From contig NC_091117.1 in assembly GCF_040183065.1 (NCBI RefSeq), positions 108,740,001 through 108,804,000 of the forward strand: DNA of 64,000 bases, read 5' to 3'. The notes under the pieces were generated by a model. It ran no database searches. It was not told the DNA's origin and saw only the letters and a program-made list of their open reading frames with translations. This DNA comes from Periplaneta americana. Taxonomy: Eukaryota > Arthropoda > Insecta > Blattodea > Blattidae. Position numbers and translations under genes: made by a program. Below, piece after piece: positions 8,391 to 20,832 of the stretch (within the stretch, counting starts at the first letter, position 1; each line of letters begins with the position of its first letter).

Positions 8391-11300
8391 ATCACGTGTC
8401 ATCACCACCAAACAAGATTCAGGATAAACAAAACAACACGTCTTTATTTTGTACCGCAAATCCAGCCCCAATTTTCATAAATGAATTTTATTAAGAGCTC
8501 TATTGTAAGTTCTACATTTGTCGCTGAAAGTTTATTTTACCTGTAATTCTGATTTCTGAAAGTCTAACCCCTCTGCTAAAAGTAACCTATGACCTCATTG
8601 CATAAAAGTTTTTTGTGATTTTTTTTTCATTATTTATTTAATTTTGAACCTCAACACACATTGGCAATCACTTTGAAACAAGATTTTCACTCATAGGTCT
8701 AACTGAATCAAATGAAAAAAAAACATAGTTGGTCACTCCATTGATATTTGTTAATTAAATCTAAATGCCAGTTTATCGCTTAATAGTAAAATTCGGCTTC
8801 AGTCTTGAGTATCTCACAAAGAAACTGGCTAAAGAAACATGCAGTGACCTCCGATTACCTAAGTGGCGGTAAACCTTTATTTATGACCAGTGGCGTCATT
8901 AAGAGGGACGGGGGTGAAAATTGAGACCCCCCCCCCCACGAAGTTAAAAAAAAAACAATTAAGTACTAATGCTATAAACGCTTGATAAATAAAGGACGAA
9001 CTAGTCAATGGTTTTCCTTAATTGAAACAAAGGCGTTACTCTTTGCTACATTAGTGGTTCTTATCTATTGTAAATAATTCATTAATTAATGGAATGCTCA
9101 CAACATTGAATTTTCCACGTCATTTGTTTTCTAAGATGTCAGTAAACGTCTGCGATGTCATTAACACTTTTATCTGAAATGTTGATAGCTTTGCAGTTCA
9201 TTCTGTGCTACAAATTCATAGCTGAATCTTCTACTCTCCACAGGACACGGTTTGGAGATGTTTAAATTCCAATTCTACAGAGATGCGCTGCCAGACAGTC
9301 ATGTCCAGTTATTGGTCTGAAGAAAGCCACTGCTGTTATTATGGGGGAATTAGGACTTAAATATTTATGTTTTTTTATGTCTGATCAGAATTTTATTTTC
9401 ACTGAACTTTTTTTTTATTATTTAATACTTTCCGTTTATAATTTTTCTGTATTAATAATTTTGCTGCATAATGCGAAAAACTCAGAATAAAATCTTTGTT
9501 GGATTGTTATTTGTTTCTTGCTCAATGTTTCAATTTTCATTTCCTTCCAATCCACATATATGAGAAAACAGACTATTCATTGTAAAGCAACTATTTTTGT
9601 CTGTTTTTCTACAAATCTAAACGATCAATTTCTATGTGGTTATAATATGTGATTATGAAGAAGAAGCTGATGTTATATAGCCAGAACTTACCTGTGAGTT
9701 GAAAATGAAGTTATGTTAACACTGAGCGAAACGAAGAACGGTGCTACCAACAGTGACGGAGTTCTTGTGAATTCCGAACACAATCGTCCACAGACTTTGT
9801 ACACGGAGAGAAAAGTGAAGAAGTTCGAACCAAAAACTACTTCGTTGAAAACGAGAATGAGTAGTGATGCACGCCTGCTTCTGAGGAGTTACATAGTGCC
9901 TTATCTAATATTAACAAATATCCAGATAAAGGTGTCAGATAGCTTACACAAGCAAGGAAAAGGAGATCATACAAATGGCGCTTAAAGACAGGCAATAGGA
10001 GAAAGAATTGTTATTAAATAAAGTTAAAACGTAACGGTAAGATAAAGCAGTGAATTTCATTTTAAAATAAATATTAATAAGATAATAGAATAGATAAATC
10101 ACGTGACTGGTATACCACAAGTCAAGAGCTTTTTATCGTGTTCAGAGGTTGCACAACAATCCACTTACCGTGTGATAATGATTCTGTCTTTCTTAAATAC
10201 CGTATAAAATCTCATTCCTATCGACACATTTTCCTCCGCTTCCAAGAGTTGAAAATAATCCTGTAGTAAAAGTTTCTTGTGGTATTCCATAGAGAAGAAT
10301 ATCACGGCCACTCATCACTTTTAGTTGGTTTCGACATTGCATTGTCATATTTGTTCATTCATCGATGGTGTTTTGTGAAAAGAGCTCTATCAACAAAATC
10401 AAGAGATCGAAAAAATTGTTTAAGATCCATAATTTCATAAAATGTGTTACTTACGTTATGTTAGTATTTTCATATTTTTTCATACATCAAGGAAATGAGT
10501 TGATATAAAAATGATTTATAACCATTTATTAACGTAAAATCACAAAATTATTGATAACGCTGTTCTTAAAGAACGCCATCGATATGAAGACAATGCTAAT
10601 ACGATTCTGGCAAATCCGGGCTGTATGTTGAGAGGTACAGAATTTAGCTATCCCTCTACAGTTATGTGTGGAGACACGTTTATAATCAGATCATGCTTTG
10701 TCGAAATGGAAAGATAGAAAACTTGATTACTGCAACATAACACTTAGCATTTAAAATAAATGTTTTCAATAAACATTTGAGATACGATTTGCCATTGGAC
10801 TTGTTTGGCGTAACTAGCATTACGAGCCCCACAGAGTAAGTAATCATGCAAATCTTGAAGATGTTATACAGGATGGACCACCAAGAAATCTGCTTATAAA
10901 CTACACTAAATGAAACACATTACGCTACATAGCAAATAAAGAGTCCGTGTAAACTACAGCAAGAATCTATAGGAAAACAGACAATGTTACAAAATAGGCT
11001 CACAGAAATCTTCATGTGGTAACAGTTGCCAGGGTTCTTCAGAAATCCCTCAATTATTTTTAATAACGTTATAACGCACGTAAAATCATAACTTTGTTAA
11101 TAAAAGAATGAAGCGCAACATCACGGTCTTGTTTCAGCTGTTTTCTTTCGGTTGCTCTGGCAACGTGTAGGCTTATCTGAAGATACAAGAATAGAAATCA
11201 TCTCGTAGGGAATCCTTTACTCCCACAGTCTTATTTATTGTCCTGTAGCCAGTACGCCCTATCACTATCTTCCTTAATAATTCCTTTCAGGCACTCCAAC

Positions 11301-11688
11301 TGCTCGTGTTTATATTTTTGTAGGGCGATCATGCAATACGATTTGAAATTGTATCTGTTGTACTGCGAACATCTTCATTAAGTGAATTTATTTCTTTATG
11401 GTACAGTATAGAACTTCTAAAACATATTATTTAAATAATTTCTCAGTCTTGAAGTTACTTATAGATATGAAAAATGTCATGTTTTTAGATTAATTAATAC
11501 TTCCATGCGATTTGTTTTCCCTATGAACGACTCCCTTGTGTGGGTTGCCTATCGTTCAGGCTTAAGATGAAGGTCTTTGTACTGTAACAGTTAATAAACA
11601 ATTCAACGTTATCAGAACATAAACGCGTTTTGTGATACCTTTTACATGAACACAAGAAATTTAATTCATTGTTTATTTTGTACAATGT
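8391..11688. other. No gene recognised; AT-rich with simple runs
   Basis: A C12 run at about 8,927-8,938 follows a CAGTGGCGTCATTAAGAGGG phrase that looks like the edge of an old repeat. A 90-codon frame at 9,713-9,985 is open (N-terminus MLTLSETKNGATNSDG), but I recognise no domain and its codon use is not distinctive, so I do not call it a gene. The rest is AT-rich with no coding signal. Confidence 0.4.
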
Positions 11689-11689
11689 T

Positions 11690-12058
11690 GTTGTTGTTGT
11701 TTAGTCAACTGTCCGAAGAGAGGTCTGAACCTTACAAGTGATACCATCAAGGCACCACTTATCAGGCAACTATTCCAGCAGACAATGGGGTTAAAATTAC
11801 AGATTTTAGTGGGTTATTTTACGACGCTGTATCAATATCTCTGCTTATTTAGCGTCTGAATGAAACGAAGGTAAGAATGCCGGTGAAATGAGTCCGGGGT
11901 CCAGCACCGATAGTTACCCAGCATTTGTTCATATTGGGTTGAATTAAAAGCACCGGAAAAAACGTCAACCAGGTAACTTGTTCTGACTGGGATTCTAACT
12001 CGAGTTACATGGTTTCGTGGTCAGACACGGTAAACGTTACTCCACAGGTGCGGACTAG
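11690..12058 (-). mobile_element. Repeat plus tRNA-derived SINE (minus strand)
   Basis: On the minus strand from 12,058 there is an A-box-like CCTGTGGAGTAACG and a B-box-like GAGTTAGAATCCC, then a body (CAAGTTACCTGGTTGACG ... GCTGGACCCCGGACTC) ending with GACGCTAAATAA and GCGTCGTAAAATAAC at about 11,800. That tail is shared with the other two SINE types in the window. The adjoining 11,690-11,790, beginning (TTG)n TTTAGTCAACTGTCCGAAG, is a separate short repeat of unknown type. Confidence 0.65.
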
Positions 12059-12608
12059 AATATCAAGCACAGCCTACATTTTTATTCTGATAAAGTTGTT
12101 AGAGCGCAATGAAACAAAAGCATGAAATGTAATGTTATCTAAATTAACGATATTTTTAAGAAGGTTTTATAAACAGTTTGGCATTCTCTTTTAAGAAGAA
12201 TTTGGTGTGATAAATCGATTTTTGGATATATGTTTTTCGTAATCTACATAGTGTAATTATTTAAATTGTGTATGACTTTTATAGCTATAGAAGGTCTGGA
12301 AGTATATTAAAAACGTTTAAATGTTAAACTCTGCACTACCACGAATTCTTTTAAAGTTTCGGTGCATTTCTTTTGAATATATATTTTTCTATGATGTAAA
12401 GACTTTTCTCAAAAACTATAAATCACAGTGCTATGATTTTTTAGGAGTTTTTCATTGCATATTGCAGAACATTTAGAACCACAATTATATTAATTCATTA
12501 CTTAAATTTTTATTTTTAGGGTATTATATGAAGAAAGAAAATATTTTTGCAACACTAAGTTCAAAATTTTACAAATAAAAAACTAATATGCATATCGTAT
12601 TTATCAGT
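12059..12608. other. No gene seen
   Basis: AT-rich sequence with no coding or repeat structure I can support. Confidence 0.4.
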
Positions 12609-12912
12609 ATAAGGTGCTTAGGAAAATATTTGGGGGTAAGAGGGATTAAGTTATAGGATAATTAAAAAAGTCACACAATGCAAAACTGTCCGCATTGTAT
12701 TCTTCACCTGACGTAATTAGGAACATTAAATCCAGACGTTTGAGATAGGCAGGGCATGTAGCACGTAAGGGCGAATCCAGACGTAGATTTGAAGAAAGTG
12801 GGATATGATGATAGAGACTGGATTAATTTTGTTCACGTTAGATACTGATAGCGGGCTTAAGTGAAGGCGGCAATGAACCTCTAAGTTCTTTAAAAACTAT
12901 TTGTAAGGAAGT
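12609..12912 (+). mobile_element. 5'-truncated RTE-like LINE tail, diverged
   Basis: It aligns with 16,528-16,915: the same AAGGTGCTTAGGAAAATATTTGG start and GGGCGAATCCAGA...GATAGAGACTGGATTAA blocks, with an internal deletion of about 70 bp and many substitutions. It ends with a short GTAAGGAAGTAA tail. It encodes the last part of a LINE reverse-transcriptase protein but keeps no open frame. Confidence 0.75.
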
Positions 12913-12937
12913 AATCTTATAGCAGTATTAGCTTCAT

Positions 12938-13125
12938 ACAGACCGAGCGAGGTGGCACTTGCGATCCGGACTCGCATTTGGGAGGTCCGCGGATCGATCC
13001 CAGGACCGTCCAACCCGATTGTGTTTTTTTCGGTGATTTTCCACAGTTACTTACACAAATGCCGGTTTGGAATTTTCATTTCCACGGTACATTTCCTGTG
13101 CCCTACCGTGTAGAAAAATAATTTA
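12938..13125 (+). mobile_element. tRNA-derived SINE head and body
   Basis: GACCGAGCGAGGTGGCAC resembles an A box, and GGATCGATCCCAGG about 45 bases later resembles a B box, so this is a pol III type SINE. The following body (CCGATTGTG ... CCTACCGTG) has the CCGGTTTGG phrase of insect SINEs. Its 3' end is unclear. The segment 13,160-13,440 is unexplained but moderately GC-rich, with a 70-codon frame of no recognised content. Confidence 0.65.
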
Positions 13126-13447
13126 GATATCATGTTATTCATCTTCATCTCATTCCATAGACATATTCAGGTCAAGACGCATGTCTTCGTCCGCTTACGG
13201 GAGAGGGCGTCCTATCTGCAATCGTCCCTGGGTTCCCAGCATTCCGCAATATTTCTACCAAGATTCATCCCCTAAGAGTATCTCCAAGGGCGCTTCGACA
13301 TCTTGGAAGGACAATTGGAATGGATCGTTGGCTGCTTGGTCACCTTGGCATTATGAACATAGAGCGGGAGGTAGGGGGGCCTCCATTGGATGAACGAGTG
13401 AGGAGTCACATGCGACCGGTGGCCTAACCCGTCCCTAGCAACCGTTA

Positions 13448-13470
13448 CCTAACCTAACCTCACCTAGCTA
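13448..13470 (+). repeat. Short telomere-like CCTAA repeat
   Basis: Two to three units of CCTAA (the insect telomere repeat TTAGG on the other strand) occur in TTACCTAACCTAACCTCACC. It is too short to call an interstitial telomere. From 13,470 to 14,255 I see no gene. Confidence 0.4.
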
Positions 13471-14255
13471 TATACAGTAAAAATTTCAAATTAATTGCAT
13501 AATTAGGATTCATATTATGGCTTTTTCACACACAAAGCGTACAACTATTAAATATTTGTAACATACTTATGCGTATATCTTACACTTATGTATTAGATTG
13601 TATTTTCTTTCCATTGAATACAGTTCTTTGTCTTTACGAATAAAAGATTTCATGCCTTTAAATTAAAAACTATGCTGGTAATGATTTTTAAAAAAGTTGT
13701 ATTTCCAATGAAATCTTCCATGAAACTGACACGAGAAGAAAATAAAATCGCCTTTCAAATATTGTTACTGAAATAAAAGAAACACAGAAAATCAAATAAT
13801 CTCTCAAATATTGTCAACAGAAGTTAATATTTTCTTAACTGGCGAAGAATTTGTTTTAGAAAAGTGGTGTTACCTTACGAAACGAAATATGTTTCGTGCC
13901 GTCCACGATCCTCGATCCGAGGAAGAACAGAGCAAGTCTTTGGTGCACAGCAACGAATATCAGTCTAATTGTAAGCCCGCTATTTGTAAATCGTAGCCAA
14001 TAGAGCTCCCTTGCCACGATTGCTGATTCTCTTGCTGTTCTCTACATTAAATGAATATCGACTAATTCAGCATCTGTGAATCCTCTCATTACGTCGAATG
14101 TTGGCAAGCCAGGTTTCTACCAGGTCAATGACCGTTTACTGACGAAGTAGAACATATGATTGCAAGACGTGCGTATAGTCTAAACTGACAGGCGTTCCAT
14201 AGTACGTTTACGATCACGTCTGATCTGAGTTTCGTTATGAGTTTTATGTGTTAAA

Positions 14256-14511
14256 TCGAGGGCTTAATGTGAAATTAACGTAATTACAAAAATATTATAT
14301 TTTCAGATTTTTACACCAATCGATAATAATTCGTTCTTCTATTTGGTCACAAAATCGCAACTCAGTTCCGAACAGTCTTGTATGGAATAGAAATCATAAC
14401 TACAAAACATGATTCTATAGTTCACGTGAAATAAGCGTATAACCTGTTAGGTAATTTTGTTGTGACTAAAACATCGATTGTGGGTATGTTAGTTCCACAT
14501 TAAGCCCTCGA
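14256..14511. mobile_element. Small inverted-repeat element (MITE-like), ~256 bp
   Basis: TCGAGGGCTTAATGTG at 14,256-14,271 is perfectly inverted at 14,496-14,511, and the similarity continues inwards (AAATTAACGTA versus GAACTAACATA on the other arm). No coding capacity and no certain target duplication. Confidence 0.65.
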
Positions 14512-14766
14512 AATTAGGGAATAGCTAAGTGACGACGGGTCGAGGTATGTGCATATGTTTGAATGATGTAAAATGCATCTTCTCTCCCGTGTGTAGTGTG
14601 GAGGGATATCGAAGTTTCACATACAGAATGTTTCTAAATTAGACTGACAAACTTTTGGATCTGATATCCCAGTTAGTTTACTCCATCAGCGGAGTATCAT
14701 TCCTCGACCGCGTTTGTTTATTGCCTGAGCTCGGTATCATGTATTAATCCAATTTGATTACTACTA

Positions 14767-17700
14767 ATGGTTTATGAAGATCTTGCAACACTCAATGTCT
14801 GGGCAGTAGCTGAAATTAGGGAAATGCTTGGCCTGGCCGAATATTTGTTCGTAGAAATGCAAGCAAGTCTTCATAAATGTCTCTTAGCAGTTATTTATAA
14901 GCCTCCCAAAGCTGGACATTCATCTGATTTAGAAAGCCCGTTAGCCGATCTTTTACCGCAATATGAACATGTCTTAGTTATGGGGGATTTCACTATTAAT
15001 CTTGTGGCTGTCAGATCAAATGGGACTAATCAACTCCGTAATTTGTTCGAAACTTTCAATCTAACAATTCTTCCACTCAATCCTACCCACCACACACCTA
15101 CTTCCGATACTTTAATTGACCTAATCATTACGAATAATTCTGATATAATTCTAACTTCAGGACAGTTACCAGTTCCGGGAATATCTGGTCATGATCTTAT
15201 TTTTGCCGAGTACTCTCTTCAGTGCCAAAAAAATGCAGCTAAGGTAATTACTTACAGAGATCTAAAAGGCATTGACAACGACCAACTAACTTCTGACACC
15301 CTACAAATGCCATGTCATACTATTTTTAATTTAATCACAGTTAACGAAAAAGTTGCAACCTTTAATGACATGGTAATACAATTATTCGACAAACACGCGT
15401 CACCCACCGACCCGCCTCATGGCTAAATGACAATATTCGTAATCTTATGACGTCACGTGACGCTGCTTTCCGGAAGTACAGACACAACAAATCTGCCGAA
15501 AACTTTAACAACTACAAAAAACTTAGAAACAGAACCACACAAAGCATTAGGAATGCTAAACGCCGTCACGCCCTGAGTCTCGTCGACCCGTCCATTCCCC
15601 TGCTGTGTCTTTGGAATAACTTACGTGATATGGGAGTAGGGAAGACAGCATCAGAAGCTGAAGTTATAAACATACCACTTGATAAACTCAATGTATACTT
15701 TACCTCACCTCCCACTATACCACCTGAAAAACAGTCAAAACTAAATACAATTAATACTCTCCTAGCTAATCCTCCTCCTTCTCGCGATAAATTTTTCTTC
15801 TCGCACATTACTGATTCTGAAGTAATAAGGGCTCCTAAAAGCATTAAATGTAAAGCACAAGGCACTGATAACATAAGCATAGTCTTTATCAATAAGTTAG
15901 TCGGTGTCGTGCTTCCCGTAATAACCCATATTTTCAATTCTTCGATTATCACGTCTGTTTATCCGCAACTCTGTAAAACAGCTTTGGTACGCCCACTTCC
16001 TAAAGTAAATTCACCTACTTCTGCAAAAGACTATAGGCTAATCTCCAGTCTTCCTGTTTTATCTAAAGCCCTGGAACGCATCATTCATAAGCAGTTGTCA
16101 GACTACCTAATAGAATTTAATCTTTTAGATCCTTTACAATCAGGATTCAGAAATGGCCATAGCACTTCTACTGCTTGCTTGAATGTTACTGAGGACATAC
16201 GAACAGCCATGGATAAACTACAGGCTACTGGACTATAGCAAAGCCTTTGATTCTGTTGACTTCGATCTACTATTGACTAAACTACAAACGCTACATCTTT
16301 CTGATAGTGCTACCACCTGGATGTACTCCTACCTTACTGGCCGCCAGCAGGGTGTCATATCTAATAATCGTTTCTCAACCTGGTGTACTGTAGACACAGG
16401 AGTTCCTCAGGGATCAGTATTAGGTCCCTTGCTCTTCTCTATTTATATAAATGGAATTTATAAATCATTTAAGCATTACAGATATCAAATATAAGAGGAA
16501 CATAGGTTAAGGGTGTTTGAGAATAAGGTGCTTAGGAAAATATTTGGGGCTAAGCGGGATGAAGTTACAGGAGAATGGAGAAAGTCACACAACACAGAAC
16601 TGCACGCATTGTATTCTTCACCTAACATAATTAGGAACTTAAAATCCAGACGTTTGAGATGAGCAGGGCATGTAACACGTATGGGCGAATCCAGAAATGC
16701 ATATAGAATGTTAATTGGGAGATCGGAGGGAAAAAGACCTTTAGGGAGGCCGAGACGTAGATGGGAGGATAATATTAAAATGTATTTGAGGGAGGTGGGG
16801 TGTGATGATAGAGACTGGATTAATCTTGCACAGAATAGGGACCGATGGCGGGCTTATGTGAGGGCGGCAATGAACCTTCGGGTTCCTTAAAAGCCATTTG
16901 TAAGTAAGTAAATAAGTAAGTAAGATATCAAATATATGCAGACGATGTTCAATTGTATATTTCAGCCCGTCCTGTGCACTAAATGATAGCATTAATAGTC
17001 TTAATGAAGATCTTGATTCCATCTCTTCCTGGTCTCAACAATTTGGGCTTAACCTAAACGCATGTAAATCACAGGCTATTCTGTTCGCGAACCGTAGATT
17101 AATTCCTGATGTCAACGACCTGAATATTCCACCTGTGAAACTGAATAAAACAATGATCCCGTTTAGCTCTACCGTAAAAAATCTCGGAGTGCATTTCGAA
17201 TCTAATCTCAATTGGGATACGCATATTAAATATAAATGTAAGAAGGCATTCTCTATTCTCCATTCACTAAAAAGATTGTATCATTATCCATCCAAATTAA
17301 AACAAACGCTGGTACAGACACTCATTCTACCTCACTTCGATTATTGCGACGTTTTGTTCAGCAATCTCAGGATTGATTCCGCTCAAAAACTACAGCGTGT
17401 TCATAACGCGTGCGTCCGCTTCATTTGTAATGTTTGATACTACGATCATATCTCACCTTCTTTCGAGAAGTTATCATGGCTTAGGTTACATGAGAGGAGA
17501 AATCTGCACTCACTTTCTCTCTTATATCGAATTATGCACACTTCATCCCCCTCTTATTTATTCGCTCGTTTTCATACTCTCTCTCTCGCTATCATAATAT
17601 TAATACTCGATCACAACGCGATAACACGCTAGAAATTCCACTTCACACATCAGCTCTGTATTCCTCATCGTTCACTGTTGCTACCTCTCGTCACTGGAAC

Positions 17701-17800
17701 TCTCTGCCGCCTGAAGTCAAGGGCTGCCGAACATTGAAATCTTTCAAATCCAAGTTAGAAAATTATCTTATGACGAGTTGCCAAACTAACTTACTATTAT
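14767..17800 (+). pseudogene. LINE endonuclease/reverse transcriptase pseudogene
   Basis: The endonuclease part (14,767-15,426) has VLVMGDFTINL (GDFN-like), LIDLIITNNS and SGHDLIFAEY, the place of the catalytic SDH. A frameshift near 15,390 joins the linker and RT (15,447-16,238) with LVRPLPKVNSPTSAKDYR, LQSGFRNGHST and, after another frame change at about 16,225, LDYSKAFDSVDFD (first RT Asp) and TGVPQGSVLGPLLFS. The YADD motif (YADDVQLYIS) comes only after the inserted element, at about 16,934. The C-terminal part has FSSTVKNLGVHFESNLNWD, LVQTLILPHFDYCD and a WNSLPPEV block near 17,700. Several frameshifts make this inactive, but the catalytic blocks themselves are recognisable and mostly intact. 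Confidence 0.85.
16494..16922 (+). mobile_element. 5'-truncated RTE-like LINE insertion with 14-bp TSD
   Basis: The insertion is flanked by identical AGATATCAAATATA (16,480-16,493 and 16,923-16,936). It encodes the C-terminus of another LINE protein: LRVFENKVLRKIFGAKRDEV, SRRLR then a TGA where W is expected, AGHVTRMGESRNAYRMLIG, GKRPLGRPRRRWEDNIK and DWINLAQNRDRWRAYVRAA. The last 69 codons (16,681-16,890) are open and end at the natural stop. The tail is a run of GTAAGTAAGTAAATAAG, a short tetranucleotide repeat typical of RTE-like ends. It inserted just before the host LINE's YADD motif. Confidence 0.9.
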
Positions 17801-17935
17801 GACAAGTGTTGTATTGCATGTTTCCACGTATTCACATTTTTTTAAATGTTCTAGTAATATTTAACTTATTTTATATTTTTGTTTTCATATTTTCCCATAA
17901 TGGTATATCTATAATGTGATAAGTTGAGCTATATA

Positions 17936-18097
17936 TAATCATAATTTTCCTTACTGTGTGTACTTAAAAGTATTGTATTCATTGTATGCTTTGTACTGCA
18001 CTATTTTATTACTACTATTAGTATTATTATAATCATAATTTTCCTTACTGTGTGTACTTAAAAGTATTGTATTCATTGTATGCTTTGTACCGAACTA

Positions 18098-18123
<26 letters not shown>
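17936..18123 (+). repeat. 94-bp tandem duplication in LINE 3' UTR
   Basis: TAATCATAATTTTCCTTACTG starts two consecutive, almost identical units at about 17,936 and 18,030. The second runs into (ATT)n. This suggests slippage or unequal exchange at the microsatellite. Confidence 0.85.
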
Positions 18124-18145
<22 letters not shown>

Positions 18146-18276
18146 CAATAATTGTCTTATTTTTTATACTTTGTACGTCTCATTTATTTTGACCCGCTGT
18201 TCACATTTTATTATGCTTTCTTCTTTCTTTCTGTATGTTATATATTATGTCTGATTTCTACTTACTTTGGTTTAAA

Positions 18277-18336
<60 letters not shown>

Positions 18337-18463
18337 CTTATTCAGTTTTGTGTGTAAAATTGTAGTGTACTTTGTAAATTTGTAGTGTTTTTGTAAAGCA
18401 TTCTTTACTCCTGGTTGAGTGTTAGAGAAGGCCGTATGGCCTTAACTCTGCCAAGTTAAATAA

Positions 18464-18503
<40 letters not shown>

Positions 18504-18505
18504 CA

Positions 18506-19839
18506 TCATCTTTGAAAGGGTACGACAAAATATGGCACGTGGATGCAATGCATGTCTGGAAGTCAATGGAGTGTGTTCCAGCACTTCAGATTAGACAATG
18601 AAGCAATGGATCCATCCTGCTAATTTAACACTAAAGTGAGTGTTTTTCCTTTACATTCGCTTTGTTTTGTTTTGTGTTTTTTCTGTATTTTGGATCAATA
18701 AATTGTGCCTGTAACATTAATGATTTGTTGATTCACTTTTCACGTAACTAATTATTTCAATCCCTTCCTGTACGATGGAACCACGTAATGACATAAACCC
18801 TTCTTGCTTTGAAAGAAAGTGTCGCATCCCATGGGTACCTTAACAAAAACTGCTTGAAAGAAGGTCATCTATCGAACCCAAAATTTGTCGGTATAATTTA
18901 GAAGCACCCTGTGTATTCATATCGCCGGATTCGGTTTCCGCGGCTTCAGTTGTCGGTAGTTTACGATGTCCTAAATATTATATGGAAAATTCCAGAAACA
19001 AATGATTCATATGTTTCAAAATGCACATCGTTCTGAGTGCCATGGTGAAAACTTCATTGCTCCATAAAAATAAATAGAATAACGTACAATGTATATTATT
19101 ATTGAAAAATATTAATAATACAAATTAAGTTAATTGTCTACAACGACTCACCATCGATTTATTAGTTTTGCCATTTTTAGATGGATTACGTGTTTAATTG
19201 TGACTTTTTGTATGTGTTGACTGTTTTTCTGTGTTAACTAGTTACAATAGGCCTATAGGGCCTAGTTTAATTTTAATGTTTTAGGTATGATGTCATATCA
19301 CTTAAATAACCCCCTCAACTAATCCAATACAGTGCAGTACAGTGCAGTGCGCATGATCTGAGGACGAGCGACCTGGTTCACAAGAGAATGACTAGTTGAG
19401 GTAATAAAATTAATTTTCTTTCGTTATTTATCCAATCTTTGTTTCTTTCTGGGACTTACAAAGTATCTACGCGACAAAACTTCTTTCTGAGACTGTATGT
19501 AAACGACGAACTTTTTGTATACAGTATACGCTGCTATCCACTATAGGCCTTAGAACGTATCACCCGTGAATACAGGGAGGCTTATTGTCTGTGTCTGCTT
19601 AAAAAAAAATCCAGATGCCGCCACTGCTAGATCCTTTTAAAAGTAATTATATCAGAGTACGCAATTCGAATTAGTCTGATATTTTTACATTTTAATTTAC
19701 TGGATTAATTCTAAAATTAAAATTTAGGGCTTAATTATTAAAAATCTTGACAACATACCGTCTACATATGGTTTTCAAAAACTAACTGCTTTGTTTTTTT
19801 CTTTAATTGGTGGCACTTTATTAGAATTAGAATTAGCCC
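18506..19839. other. No gene seen
   Basis: Unique-looking AT-rich sequence between two LINEs. No coding signal and no paired repeats that I can support. Confidence 0.4.
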
Positions 19840-20690
19840 GTACAATCCCTGTAGGGCAAGGGCCTTTTGGCTGGCAAGGTGATTATTCTGGCATTCTCGC
19901 GTAGCCAGTTCGGGAAAGATCCTCATTCTTATGATACTGCATCTGTCAGTAGTCTCCACTCTCGGCCTTGGTTTTGTAGTGCCGTCAAAATTGGGAAATG
20001 CTCAACACAGTCGAATGCTTTCTTGAAATCTATGAACGCTAGGTATAGTTCTAAGTTGAACTCTTGAGCTTTTTCCATTACTTGAGTTACTGTTTGTATG
20101 TGGTCTATTGTTGAGAAGCCCGCTCTGAAACCTGCTTGTTCGACGGGCTGGTTCTCGTTCAGGCATCGATTTATTCTTCTTGTTATTATAGTCGAAAAGA
20201 GCTTGTACAATGTTGACATTAAGCTGATTGAACGATAGTTGTTTACATTGCTTTTTGATCCCTTCTTGTGCAGTAAGATGATGCTGTTGGTTTGCCATCA
20301 CTTTGGTATTTCTTCTGTTACGATGATTTTGTTGAAGCAGTCTGTCAGTGCTTCTACTAGTTCGTCTTCTCCAGCTTTCAGGTATTCATTTATGATTCCA
20401 TCTTCGCCTGGTGATTTCTGGTTCTTCAGGTCTCTTATGGCTTTCCTAACTTCGCTTCGTATTATTGGCGGGATAGGTGGAACTTCCTCTTGTGGTTTTG
20501 CCGTGAACTGAGCCATGGAGTATTCCAGGTTTTGTGTGGAGCTTTAGTAGAGGTCGCTGTAGAAGTCTGTTGCTGTTTGGCTGTGTGGAGCTTTAGTAGA
20601 GGTCGCTGTAGAAGTCTGTTGCTGTTTGGACTATGTCCTTTCTTGATATTTTAGTTTGCTGGCACTTTATATGTCTGTTTAAATAAGTTC
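19840..20690 (-). pseudogene. RTE-like reverse transcriptase fragment
   Basis: Minus-strand frames give, in order, SEVRKAIRDLKNQKSPGEDG and LKAGEDELVEALTDCFNKI (20,298-20,516), then, after a frame change, LLHKKGSK, YRSISLMSTLYKLFSTII, VEQAGFRAGFSTIDHIQTV and LYLAFIDFKKAFDCVEH (19,929-20,301). These are RT blocks up to the first catalytic Asp of RTE-clade LINEs; the YADD block and 3' end are missing. Upstream, 20,530-20,629 holds a 50-bp direct duplication. The start and end of the fragment are approximate. Confidence 0.8.
20530..20629. repeat. 50-bp tandem duplication
   Basis: The block TGTGTGGAGCTTTAGTAGAG...TGCTGTTTGG is present twice head to tail with no visible difference, so the duplication is recent compared with the decay of the surrounding LINE. 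Confidence 0.9.
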
Positions 20691-20832
20691 CAGGTCTCTT
20701 ATGGACCCTTGCTTTTCGCAGTCGTATGGAGAAATATGATTAATGTGACACTGACGTTTTCATCTTCCTTTTACCTTCATCAGTGATGGAGATAGGTGAG
20801 GTGAGTGTAGCCAGTGGAGGGTGATCACTGAG

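Larger units (their letters stand above)
14640..18505 (+). mobile_element. APE-type LINE (CR1/Jockey-like), broken
   Basis: One LINE copy: endonuclease (from about 14,640), reverse transcriptase, C-terminal domain ending near 17,800, then a long 3' UTR finishing with GGCCTTAACTCTGCCAAGTTAAATAA and an (ATT)n tail at 18,466-18,505. The body is interrupted at 16,494-16,922 by a second LINE fragment. The 3' UTR has a tandem duplication of about 94 bp (17,936/18,030) and (ATT)n arrays at 18,100-18,145 and 18,275-18,337. The 5' end is truncated or degenerate. Confidence 0.85.

Noticed and set aside
9713-9985. 90-codon open frame
   Set aside because: No domain, no homologous copy in the window and AT-rich context. 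Kept as unassigned.
13448-13470. Interstitial telomere repeat
   Set aside because: Only two to three CCTAA units, which is expected by chance in AT-rich insect DNA.
18152-18385. Hydrophobic 77-codon frame with poly-Ile
   Set aside because: It comes from (ATT)n in a LINE 3' UTR.
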